From Streptomyces chattanoogensis (lineage in GTDB: Bacteria > Actinomycetota > Actinomycetes > Streptomycetales > Streptomycetaceae): DNA of 64,000 nt. Where the stretch lies: positions 62,001 to 126,000 of the forward strand of contig NZ_LGKG01000207.1 in the NCBI RefSeq assembly GCF_001294335.1. Direction: 5' to 3'. Of this stretch, positions 8,171 to 15,658 are shown one piece after another. Made by a program: the position numbers and the translations under genes. The notes beneath the pieces are model-generated. The model saw only the letters and a program-made list of their open reading frames with translations, made no database searches and was not told where the DNA came from. Position 1 is the first letter of the stretch; each line of letters starts with the position of its first letter.

Positions 8171-9472
8171 TCACACCCTCCCCTTCAGCTCGCCGTCCTC
8201 GCTGCCCTCGTTGGCCCACCCGACGAAGGAGGAGAGCTGTTCCTCCCGCTGCACACCGCGCAGACGGTCGACGATGCGCTGGCTGCGCCAGGCCAGCAGG
8301 CTCAGGTTCTTGTCGGCGAGACCGCGCTGGGTGGGGGTCCCGTTCTGGATGAAGATGTGGTGGTCCTCGGGGCCGTCCCAGCTCACCGCGTAGTCCCGGT
8401 CCACCTGGTACTCGCCTTCGTCGCAGGCGAGCCGGCCCGCCAACGGGGCGAGCAGTTCGAGGAGGCCGGTACGGAAGCCGGTCGACCAGACGATCACGTC
8501 GGCCGTCGCGTGCTGGGGTTCGTCGGGCCGGTCCTTGTTGACCACCGTCAGCTCCCACCCGGCACCGGCCCGGTCCACGTCGGTGATCTCCCGGTTCGGG
8601 TACAGCCTGATCAGGCCGGGCGAGCGTGCGATGAACCGGTGGTGGTAGGTGCGCTGGTAGATCGCGCGCAGCGTCGGCTCGGAGATACCGTCGCTGGAGA
8701 GGACGTTCTCCTGGTTGATCCGCTCACGGGTGGCGCGCTCCAGGCCGTAGAAGTACTCCGAATAGCTCGGCATGTAGAAGTCGTTGGTGAACGGTGAGTC
8801 GTCGATCGGCAGGAAGTTGCGGCGCCGGGAGAACCACGAGACCCGGCTGGGGAGTTCGCCGCCCTCACGGGAGATCAGGTCGAGGAACGCCTCGGCGCCC
8901 GACTGCCCGCCGCCCACCACCACGACGCGCTTGCCGCCGAGATCGACGGCCTTGTCGACGAAGTCGCGCACATGGAACTGACCGGGTGCCTGCCGGTCCG
9001 GTCCGGTCGGCGGAATCCACGGCTGGCTGCCGATGCCGACGGAGATGTGGTCCGCGGTGAACACCCGCTCGTCGGTGTGCACCTTGAACACGCCGTCGAA
9101 ATCGACCGACCGCACTTCCTCGCCGAACACGATGTTCTTCATCCGCGAGCTCGCCCATTCCAGGTAGTTGCGGAACTCCTGCCGCGGCACGGCGTCGAAC
9201 TGGGCGTTGATGAAGTGGTAGATCCGTCCCTGGTCGTGCAGGTAGTTCAGGAACGAGAACGGGCTGGTCGGATCGGCCAGGCTCACCAGGTCCTTCAGCA
9301 TCGACACCTGCAGTGAGGTGCCGGGGATCTGCTGGCCGTCGTGCCAGCCGAAGGCTTCCTTGCGGTCGAGGAACAGGCTGGGCAGGTCCCGGTGCGGATA
9401 CAGCAGCGCGGCCAGGCTGAGATTGGCCGGACCGACACCGATACCGAGCACGCCGAAATGTTTGTCGGTCAT
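8171..9472 (-). CDS. Lysine/ornithine-type N-monooxygenase
   Basis: A 433-residue flavin-dependent N-hydroxylase of the IucD/PvdA/SidA family. It has an N-terminal FAD motif GIGVGPANLSLA (residues 10-21), an NADPH motif VVVGGGQSGAEAF in the middle, and the late-chain ATGF-type motif seen here as WSTGF. It probably hydroxylates the side-chain amine of lysine; lysine is favoured over ornithine by analogy with hydrazine pathways, not by visible residues. I chose the ATG at 9472 (GGGGGCAG upstream). It overlaps by ATGA the stop of a 33-codon ORF. The longer in-frame extension to 9505 lacks family sequence. Confidence 0.9.
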   Translation of the reverse strand: MTDKHFGVLGIGVGPANLSLAALLYPHRDLPSLFLDRKEAFGWHDGQQIPGTSLQVSMLKDLVSLADPTSPFSFLNYLHDQGRIYHFINAQFDAVPRQEFRNYLEWASSRMKNIVFGEEVRSVDFDGVFKVHTDERVFTADHISVGIGSQPWIPPTGPDRQAPGQFHVRDFVDKAVDLGGKRVVVVGGGQSGAEAFLDLISREGGELPSRVSWFSRRRNFLPIDDSPFTNDFYMPSYSEYFYGLERATRERINQENVLSSDGISEPTLRAIYQRTYHHRFIARSPGLIRLYPNREITDVDRAGAGWELTVVNKDRPDEPQHATADVIVWSTGFRTGLLELLAPLAGRLACDEGEYQVDRDYAVSWDGPEDHHIFIQNGTPTQRGLADKNLSLLAWRSQRIVDRLRGVQREEQLSSFVGWANEGSEDGELKGRV

Positions 9473-9570
9473 TTTTTGCTGCCCCCGCTTCCGGTCGAGG
9501 ACCACCTGGGTTCGGTCTTCGTTGCTCGGTCGGTGCCGCGCACCTCGTGCCTGAGCCGTAATCGGGTCAT
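9469..9570 (-). CDS. 33-codon translationally coupled ORF with a TTA codon
   Basis: This short frame starts at the ATG at 9570, which overlaps the P450 stop (ATGA). It ends at a TGA that overlaps the N-hydroxylase ATG (again ATGA). The 33-residue product is very basic (begins MTRLRLRHEV, ends GSGGSKK) with no recognised domain, signal peptide or membrane segment. Codon 4 is TTA (9561-9559), read in Streptomyces by the developmentally controlled bldA tRNA. It could be a real microprotein or only a coupling leader that makes translation of the hydrazine genes depend on P450 translation and bldA. Confidence 0.45.
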   Translation of the reverse strand: MTRLRLRHEVRGTDRATKTEPRWSSTGSGGSKK

Positions 9571-10673
9571 CCGAACTGCCCTTTCAGGACGGGGATACGG
9601 GCGTTGGGTGAGGGCCGGTAGCCCTCGTGGGAGGGCGTCCCGGTCACCGTGGCGGTCACGCCGAGGGTGATCGCGGCGGCCATGGCCCGGCCGGGGCACC
9701 GGTGGGCTCCCTGGCCGAAGGTGAACACCCGCGGATCCGCCCGGCCGGGGCGGAACGCGTGGGGATCGGGGTTGGCGGCCGGGTCGCGGTTGGCCGCGGC
9801 GAGCAGCAGCAGGATCGCCGAGCCGGCGGGCACTTCGTGGCCGGCGATGGTGGTGGCGGTCGCCACGAAGCGACGGGTGTTCTGGATGGGCGCGTCATGC
9901 CTGGCCACCTCCGCGACGAAGGCCGGGAGATCGTCCGGTGGTCCGTGGCGGGCCGGCGCGAGCAGGGTGTTGCCGATCAGCCCCGCGGTGGCGTCATAGG
10001 TCTGCGACAGCAGGCCGATCACGTTGGCGAGCAGCGGAGCGCTCTGTGGCCGGTCGTCGCGGGCGGCCAGGCGGACCAGCTCACCGGTCAGACCGCCGCT
10101 CCCGGCGCGCACGTACGGGCCGAGCAGGTCGCGCAGCCGGGTGGCCGCGGCGGCCGCGGCCGCCTGGTCCCCGGCGGTGGCCGATGCGGGAATACACCGG
10201 ACGAACTCGCCGATGAGCCGGGCCGCCTCGCCCGGGACGTCCCCGGCGAGGCCGAGCAGCGCGGCCACCACCCGTACGGGCACCCCGAACTGGAGGTCCG
10301 TCCAGTCGGTCGCGCTGCCCGCCTGCTCGGCGGCCAGCGCGACGACCCGCTCCTCGGTGATCGTATGCAGCGCCGCCAGCAGGACCTGCTTGCGCCGTAT
10401 CTGCGGGGCACCGTCGGTCATCCGGACCAGCTCGCCGAACACCTCACCGGCCGGGGTGCCGAGGATGCCGCACGGCACCGGCTCGGTCGGCGGCCGCACT
10501 CGGCAGGCCGGATCGGCGAGCACCGCGGACACCGCCGATGCGCCGGCTGCCACCCACAGCCCACTGTCGCTGTCGTGGCCGAACGGGCGGTGGGCCACCA
10601 GGTCGGCATAGAACGGATAGGGGTCGGGGTGTGTGGCCGCCGTGCCCGGCGTCGCAGGAAGTGGCTGCGTCAC
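9567..10673 (-). CDS. Cytochrome P450
   Basis: A 368-residue P450, short for the usual 390-420. The haem-binding loop is FGQGAHRCPG with the thiolate Cys near residue 323. The ExxR pair appears as EVAR. The I-helix reads LLSQTYDATAGLIG, so the usual (A/G)Gx(D/E)T motif is replaced by a shifted D-A-T arrangement. It should oxidise an intermediate or carrier-bound residue of this pathway; the substrate is unknown. The GTG start at 10673 overlaps the acyl-CoA dehydrogenase stop (GTGA), and its own stop overlaps a 33-codon ORF. No dedicated ferredoxin gene is visible. Confidence 0.9.
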   Translation of the reverse strand: MTQPLPATPGTAATHPDPYPFYADLVAHRPFGHDSDSGLWVAAGASAVSAVLADPACRVRPPTEPVPCGILGTPAGEVFGELVRMTDGAPQIRRKQVLLAALHTITEERVVALAAEQAGSATDWTDLQFGVPVRVVAALLGLAGDVPGEAARLIGEFVRCIPASATAGDQAAAAAAATRLRDLLGPYVRAGSGGLTGELVRLAARDDRPQSAPLLANVIGLLSQTYDATAGLIGNTLLAPARHGPPDDLPAFVAEVARHDAPIQNTRRFVATATTIAGHEVPAGSAILLLLAAANRDPAANPDPHAFRPGRADPRVFTFGQGAHRCPGRAMAAAITLGVTATVTGTPSHEGYRPSPNARIPVLKGQFG

Positions 10674-11851
10674 GATGCCCCTCGGTGGGTCCGGTTCGGA
10701 TCGATCGCCGCCGCGATGACCGCCTGCTGCACTTCCGACGAGCCCTCGTAGATCCGCAGCGACCGGATCTGCCGGTACAGCCGCTCCAGCAGGCTGTCGC
10801 GGACCAGCCCGGCCGCGCCGAAGATCTGCACCGCACGGTCCACGATCTCCTGCGCGGCCTCGGTGGCGTAGAGCTTGGCGACCGCGGAGTGCCTGGCGTG
10901 GCGGGGGCCGCCCTGGTCGGTCTCCCAGGCCGACCGGGCCACCAGCAGCGCGGCCGCGTCCAGCTTCACCTCGATGTCGGCGAAGGCGGCGCGCACCGTG
11001 GGCAGGTCGAACAGCTTCCCGCCCAGCATCGGCCGGTCCCGTGCCCTGGCCAGCGCCGCGTCGGCGGCCCGGCGGGCGAAGCCGAGTGCGGCGGCGCCGA
11101 CGGTCATCCGGAACCGGTCCAGCACCTCCATCGCGATCGGGAATCCGGCGCCGCGCCTGCCGAGCAGGGCTTCCCGCGGCAGCGGGCAGTCGTCGAAGGC
11201 CAGGTGCCCGAACGCCCGCGGGGCGATCACCGGGACCGGCTCGACGCGCAGGCCGGGCGTGGTCGCGGGCACCAGGAAGGCGCTGAGTCCGAGCGCGCCC
11301 GGGCCGGGGCCGGTCCGCGCGATCACCGTGTACACATCGGCGATGCCCGCGTTGGCGATCCATGCCTTGCCGCCGTTGAGCACCCAGCCGGCCTCGGTCT
11401 CGCACGCGTCGAGACCGATCGCGGCGACGTCCGAACCCGCCGACTCCTCGGACACCGCGAAGGCGCCGCACAGCGTGCCCGCGGCCAGTCCCGGCAGATA
11501 CCGGCGGCGCTGGTCGTCGGTGCCGAAGCGGCGGATCGGGGTGGCCGCCAGTGCCTGGATGGAGAACGCGAAGTCGGCGAGGTCGCCGTGGTACGCCAGC
11601 GCCTCCCGCGCCAGGCACAGCGCGCGGTGGTCGTCGGGGCCTTGGTCGAGGAACGCCAGCCAGCCCGCGTCGCCGAGCGCCCGGAGGATATCCCGGCCGA
11701 CGTCTTCCGGCCGGCCGTCACCGGCGAGCAGATCCCGGTGCTCCGCACACCACGTCACCAGGCGCCGGGCCAGCGCGCGGTGGTGGTCGTCGTACAGGGG
11801 CAGGGCCAGGAGCCGGGTGTCGAAGGTGCTGGGGGGCGTGGTCGTCGTCAT
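10670..11851 (-). CDS. Acyl-CoA dehydrogenase family protein
   Basis: A 393-residue flavoprotein of normal length that should introduce an alpha-beta double bond in an acyl thioester. It has the FAD/acyl segment FAVSEESAGSD and a C-terminal RIYEGSSEVQQ, whose Glu is at the canonical catalytic-base position. It is therefore a plausible active dehydrogenase, unlike the two atypical ones at 39-42 kb. It overlaps its neighbours at both ends (ATGA upstream, GTGA downstream), and so belongs to the same operon. The substrate is probably an ACP- or PCP-bound intermediate. Confidence 0.88.
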   Translation of the reverse strand: MTTTTPPSTFDTRLLALPLYDDHHRALARRLVTWCAEHRDLLAGDGRPEDVGRDILRALGDAGWLAFLDQGPDDHRALCLAREALAYHGDLADFAFSIQALAATPIRRFGTDDQRRRYLPGLAAGTLCGAFAVSEESAGSDVAAIGLDACETEAGWVLNGGKAWIANAGIADVYTVIARTGPGPGALGLSAFLVPATTPGLRVEPVPVIAPRAFGHLAFDDCPLPREALLGRRGAGFPIAMEVLDRFRMTVGAAALGFARRAADAALARARDRPMLGGKLFDLPTVRAAFADIEVKLDAAALLVARSAWETDQGGPRHARHSAVAKLYATEAAQEIVDRAVQIFGAAGLVRDSLLERLYRQIRSLRIYEGSSEVQQAVIAAAIDPNRTHRGAS

Positions 11852-14022
11852 CAGATCACCAGGTCCACCGGCTCGCGCCGGGCGAGGCCGGCCACCAGGT
11901 CGTGCTCGATGAAGTAGGCGAACGAGGCGTAGCCGCGCCAGATCCGCCGCCAGTGCGAGGGCACCGCGTCGGCTCCGGACAGCCTCGCCACGTCGTGCAG
12001 GTAGGCGATGATGATCTCGGCCGACTGCCGCGCGTGCCCTGCGGAAAGGTTGTCGATGGCGAGATGCGCCTCCTCGTAGGCGACGTCGAACCCGTGATGG
12101 CGCAGTTTCTGCATCTCGTGCATGCGCATGGTGCCGAGTCCGAACATCTCGATGCCCAGGTTGTAGCCGAGGATTTCGTCGTAGAGCGAGTCCGGGAACA
12201 GCGCGAGGCTGAGCTGGAACAGCGAGAACCCGTAGAGGTGGTCGGGCAGTTCGTCCTGGTCGAGGAACGCGGTGTCCCGGAGGTGCGGCACCTCGATGCC
12301 CAGGCTGGCGAGCACGCGGTAGATCAGGGTGATGTGGTTCTTGGTGAGGTCGCCGCGGCCCATCTCGTCGGCGTAGATGGAGTAGAGCATCCCGTCGCTG
12401 CGGCGGGTGTAGCGACCGGTCGCGCCGATGCGGTGGGCCCAGGCGCCGTCGATCATGCTGCCGAGCGCGAAGGTGGTCTGATGGAAGATCACCTCGTCGC
12501 GGTCGGGGATCTCGGTCAAGGGCTGGTACGGGTTGACCAGCTTGTCCCAGTAGATGCGGTCGACGCGCTCGTTCAGGGCCTCGGGCGAGTAGTCGAACCA
12601 GCTCGCGTCGGTGAGGACGCCGTCACCGCCGTGATCGAAGAGGATCTCGGCGCGGGCGAGCCCGTCCTCGGCGTGCGCGCGGGCGAGGGTCAGGGTGCCG
12701 GGGAAGTTCTCGATGTTGACCAGCCGGTGCAGGAATGCGCGGTCGTCGCCGCGGGCGGCGGTGCAGAACCGTACCCCGGGCGGAGGCGCGGCGATCGCCT
12801 CCCCGAGTGCGTACGCGGCGTCGTCACCGGCCGAGTTCGGGGTGAGGCCGGGGCCGGGCGGGTCGCCCGCGGCGATCGCCTCGGCCCACCGCTGGAAGGT
12901 TGCCGCCTCGCCCTCGTCGAAGATGCCGAACATGGGACCGCCGAATTTGATGGCCCGCAGGAACCGGCACCCGCCGTCCCGCGGCTTCATCTGGGGTGAC
13001 GCCCGGAAATCGGCGAGGAATCCGGCCAGGTCGACGTCGGGGGCGTGAAACCGTTCGGTCAGCGGCTTGCCGCCGACGCGGACGTCACGGTGCTGCTTGC
13101 CGGCGAACGGGGCATGCCGGGCCACGATCCGCTCGACCTGTGCGTCCAGTGAGAGACCCGCATGCCACGCGGCGACGTCGGCGAGCAGGCGCACATGGTC
13201 CCGTTCCATCGCCAGCGTGCGGGTGACCGCGGCGCACACCCTGCGGCTGACCGGCGGCGGGGCCAGTGCGAGGTAGTCGGCGAGGGTGGCCCGCAGGTCC
13301 GCTTCGGTGAGCATGGGCCGGGTGCCGAGCAGGAGTTCGTCGACGCCGAGCGCGGCCATGACGTAGTGCGTGCCGACCACCTCGGGCAGGAACGTCGCCG
13401 GCAGCCTGGCCAGGGCGAGCCGGTAGGCGCCGTGCCATGCGGTGAGCGGCCGGGCCTCGGCCTGCCGCAGGAAGTCCGGCGCCGTGACCTCCGGCAGGAA
13501 CACGCCCCGTTCTTCCAGTGCGCGCCCGCGCAGTTGGTGCAGGCCGCGCCGGGGGTTGCCCTCGCCGCGCCAGACGAACTGGTGGCGCACCAGGTGGTTC
13601 ACCACGGTCGCGGGCTGGGTGGCGGGCTGGGAGACCGTGTCGAGCCAGCAGCCCCCGATCAGCGCCAGCGGCGCACGCTGGGCCAGCACGGCGTCCCGCA
13701 CCCGGCTCTCGGCCTCGGACAACGGCCGCAGCATCCCGGTGATCTGCCGACGCACCTCGGCTGTCTGTTCGGCGAGACGATCGGCCTCCTGCTCACCGTC
13801 GGCCGGGGTGTCGGTCTCCCCCGCGGCGCCGAGGAAACCGTTCAGCACATGCCGGGCGAGGAGGAACACCGCCTCGGACTCCTGATCGCCGATCAGCCGG
13901 TGGTAGACGGACTCGGGACCCGCGGCGATCACTTCGTGGGCCGTCGCCGCGGTGGCCGGGTCGAACTCGGAGGTGGACAGGGGCGCTACGACGAAGGAAT
14001 CGGGCAGGGCGAAAGCAGACAT
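11851..14022 (-). CDS. Haem-oxygenase-like diiron oxidase, internally duplicated
   Basis: A 723-residue member of the iron-containing redox enzyme (haem-oxygenase-like diiron oxidase) superfamily. The C-terminal half keeps a full-looking ligand set: E553 in YADEMGRG, H563 in KNH, E615 in LGIEMFGLG, then H653, D657 and H663 in AHLAIDNLSAGH. Enzymes with this fold do N-oxygenation, N-N bond rearrangement, desaturation or C-C cleavage. The N-terminal half (about 110-260) seems to repeat the fold (ALIGGCWLDTV, LPEVVGTHY) but lacks most ligands. I chose the ATG at 14022 because GGAGG lies five bases before it; an in-frame ATG at 14037 has no such site. It overlaps the acyl-CoA dehydrogenase start. 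The reaction is unknown. Confidence 0.82.
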   Translation of the reverse strand: MSAFALPDSFVVAPLSTSEFDPATAATAHEVIAAGPESVYHRLIGDQESEAVFLLARHVLNGFLGAAGETDTPADGEQEADRLAEQTAEVRRQITGMLRPLSEAESRVRDAVLAQRAPLALIGGCWLDTVSQPATQPATVVNHLVRHQFVWRGEGNPRRGLHQLRGRALEERGVFLPEVTAPDFLRQAEARPLTAWHGAYRLALARLPATFLPEVVGTHYVMAALGVDELLLGTRPMLTEADLRATLADYLALAPPPVSRRVCAAVTRTLAMERDHVRLLADVAAWHAGLSLDAQVERIVARHAPFAGKQHRDVRVGGKPLTERFHAPDVDLAGFLADFRASPQMKPRDGGCRFLRAIKFGGPMFGIFDEGEAATFQRWAEAIAAGDPPGPGLTPNSAGDDAAYALGEAIAAPPPGVRFCTAARGDDRAFLHRLVNIENFPGTLTLARAHAEDGLARAEILFDHGGDGVLTDASWFDYSPEALNERVDRIYWDKLVNPYQPLTEIPDRDEVIFHQTTFALGSMIDGAWAHRIGATGRYTRRSDGMLYSIYADEMGRGDLTKNHITLIYRVLASLGIEVPHLRDTAFLDQDELPDHLYGFSLFQLSLALFPDSLYDEILGYNLGIEMFGLGTMRMHEMQKLRHHGFDVAYEEAHLAIDNLSAGHARQSAEIIIAYLHDVARLSGADAVPSHWRRIWRGYASFAYFIEHDLVAGLARREPVDLVI

Positions 14023-14104
14023 GGAACCTCCGGACAACTGTCCTCAGGCTGTTCGGCTCGTGGCCGTGTGCGGCTCATGGCCTGGGTCTTCGGCTCGTGA
14101 CCTT

Positions 14105-14144
14105 GGAGTTCAGCTGGTGGCCGTGGAGTTCAGCTGGTGGCCGT
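14105..14144. repeat. 20-bp perfect tandem duplication at the 3' end of the KAS III gene
   Basis: The unit GGAGTTCAGCTGGTGGCCGT occurs at 14105-14124 and again at 14125-14144. The stop codon of the KAS III gene (complement of 14130-14132) lies in the second copy, so the first copy is a post-stop duplicate. It looks like recent slippage duplication that leaves the protein end unchanged. Confidence 0.85.
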
Positions 14145-15062
14145 GGTGGGTTGGTGCAGCAACATGGCGGCGCGGGAACCCGGCACGCTCGCGGCGAGCA
14201 GGTAGTACCCGCCTGGCTCGGTGCGGCGGTCGGCGAGGTTGATCAGCGGGTCGGCGGCGAAGCAGTGGCCGGTCCGGGCGGTGTTGGCGGTGTCGAGCTG
14301 CCCGAGCGTGAAACCGGCCAGGCGTTCCTTCATCACGACGATCGGGAGGTACAGGTTGGTGTGCAGCACGCCGGCCAGGTCGCCGGGGGTCAGGCCGTGC
14401 CGGGTCAGCAGGGAGTCGTTGACTTGCCTCGACAGATCCGCGCTGATGTCGTTGTGCCAGTCCAGCGCCCGGTTGTCCTGTGCGCCGGCCGAGCCCAGGA
14501 TCTCGTAGTCGCCCGGTTGCGCGGTGACCAGGCAGCCGGCGGCGCCGTCGCTGAAGAGGGCGAAGTTCTCCATACGGGCGGACTCCGTGGCGCAGCGGTC
14601 CGCGGTGATCACCAGGACGGTGCGGTAGGTGCCGGCCCGGACGAACGCCTCGGCCACGCCGAGTCCGGTCACCAGGTTGGTGCATCGGTTGAGGGTCAGG
14701 CCGAGGAAGCCGCAGTCGAGACCGAGGCCGCTCATGACCGTCTCCATGAACCTGCCGTGGGTGTGCGCGTCGCCGGGGAACTGCGTCGAGCACAACACCA
14801 GGAAGTCCACGTCCGCCGGGCCGACGACCGGTTTCCCGGTCCCGGTGTCCCTCCCCCCGGCCGCGATGACCGTCTTCCCGGTCTCGATGACCAGCTCCTC
14901 CAGCGGTTTCTCGGTGCGGTGGACCTTGCCCCAGCCCCACAGCCGTGCGTCGGGCTGCATGCCGTACTCCCGAGCGCGCGCGGCGAAGCCGGGGATCTCG
15001 TGGTGGTCCTGCTCGATCTCGCCGAGCAGATAGCCGGGGGCGGTGAGGTAGGCGGGGGTCAT
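14130..15062 (-). CDS. KAS III-like (FabH-type) condensing enzyme or acyltransferase
   Basis: A 310-residue thiolase-fold enzyme. The nucleophilic Cys is in LNRCTNLVTG, the first His in VLHTNLYLP (HxN loop), and the third position reads NTARTGHCFAADP, where canonical FabH has the NTS-type Asn loop. Such variants are often acyltransferases or esterases rather than decarboxylative ketosynthases. In this operon it could offload or extend the acyl chain made by the AMP ligase/ACP pair, or form an amide or ester bond. The ATG at 15062 overlaps the stop of the upstream gene. A 20-bp duplication sits over its stop codon. Confidence 0.8.
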   Translation of the reverse strand: MTPAYLTAPGYLLGEIEQDHHEIPGFAARAREYGMQPDARLWGWGKVHRTEKPLEELVIETGKTVIAAGGRDTGTGKPVVGPADVDFLVLCSTQFPGDAHTHGRFMETVMSGLGLDCGFLGLTLNRCTNLVTGLGVAEAFVRAGTYRTVLVITADRCATESARMENFALFSDGAAGCLVTAQPGDYEILGSAGAQDNRALDWHNDISADLSRQVNDSLLTRHGLTPGDLAGVLHTNLYLPIVVMKERLAGFTLGQLDTANTARTGHCFAADPLINLADRRTEPGGYYLLAASVPGSRAAMLLHQPTTATS

Positions 15063-15631
15063 GACCCGCTCAGCAGGGCGTTGGATTCGGCGTAGCCGAG
15101 CGCGGACCTGGCGAATCCGAAGGTGCCCGGCCCCGCGAGTTCGGCCGCCGCGTCCAGCACCGCGGTCAGCGCGGCCCTGGGCAGCGCCGAGCCGAGGCTG
15201 ATCCGGCGGACCCCCAGGGCGCCCAGCTCGGTGACCGACCGTTCGAGGAGGGGGCCGGCCGCGAGCACGTTGACCGGCTTGTCCAGTGAGGAGCAGACCG
15301 CCCTGACGGCCTCGGTGCTCGGCAGCGCCGGTGCGTAGAGCACATCCGCGCCGGCTTCCGCGAATGCCTGGAGCCGGCGGACGGTGTCGTGGAGGTCAGG
15401 GCGTCCGTGGAAGAAGTTGTCGGCGCGGGCGGTCACGGTGAAGGGGAACGGTTGCGCGCGGGCGGCTCGGCCCCTGCTGAAGGCGAGACCGGCGCTGGTC
15501 GTCGCGAGCGCGGCGAAGCCGTGGGCGGCGAGGAGCCGCGCGGTTCCGGCGTCCCATGGGTTGGGCAGGATGAAGGTGCCGGTGCGGTGCAGTTCGGAGA
15601 AGGCGACGGCCTTGCTACGTTGCTCGGTCAT
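15059..15631 (-). CDS. Isocitrate lyase / PEP mutase family protein with internal deletion
   Basis: A 190-residue protein with clear similarity at both ends to the isocitrate lyase/phosphoenolpyruvate mutase-family proteins common in Streptomyces (about 250-290 residues). It has FILPNPWDAGTARLL and TTSAGLAFSRGR near the N-terminus, then at once AQPFPFTVTARADNFFHGRP and KPVNVLAAG. In relatives some 80 residues lie between RGR and the PFPF segment, including the Mg-binding Asp/Glu strand and the mobile catalytic loop. The reading frame is intact, so it is an in-frame deletion rather than a frameshift. It is probably inactive as a lyase or mutase, but it keeps its overlap with the KAS III gene (ATGA) and is still translated in the operon. 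Confidence 0.72.
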   Translation of the reverse strand: MTEQRSKAVAFSELHRTGTFILPNPWDAGTARLLAAHGFAALATTSAGLAFSRGRAARAQPFPFTVTARADNFFHGRPDLHDTVRRLQAFAEAGADVLYAPALPSTEAVRAVCSSLDKPVNVLAAGPLLERSVTELGALGVRRISLGSALPRAALTAVLDAAAELAGPGTFGFARSALGYAESNALLSGS

Positions 15632-15658
15632 GCATCCCTTTCTCGGTTGCCGCCCGGT

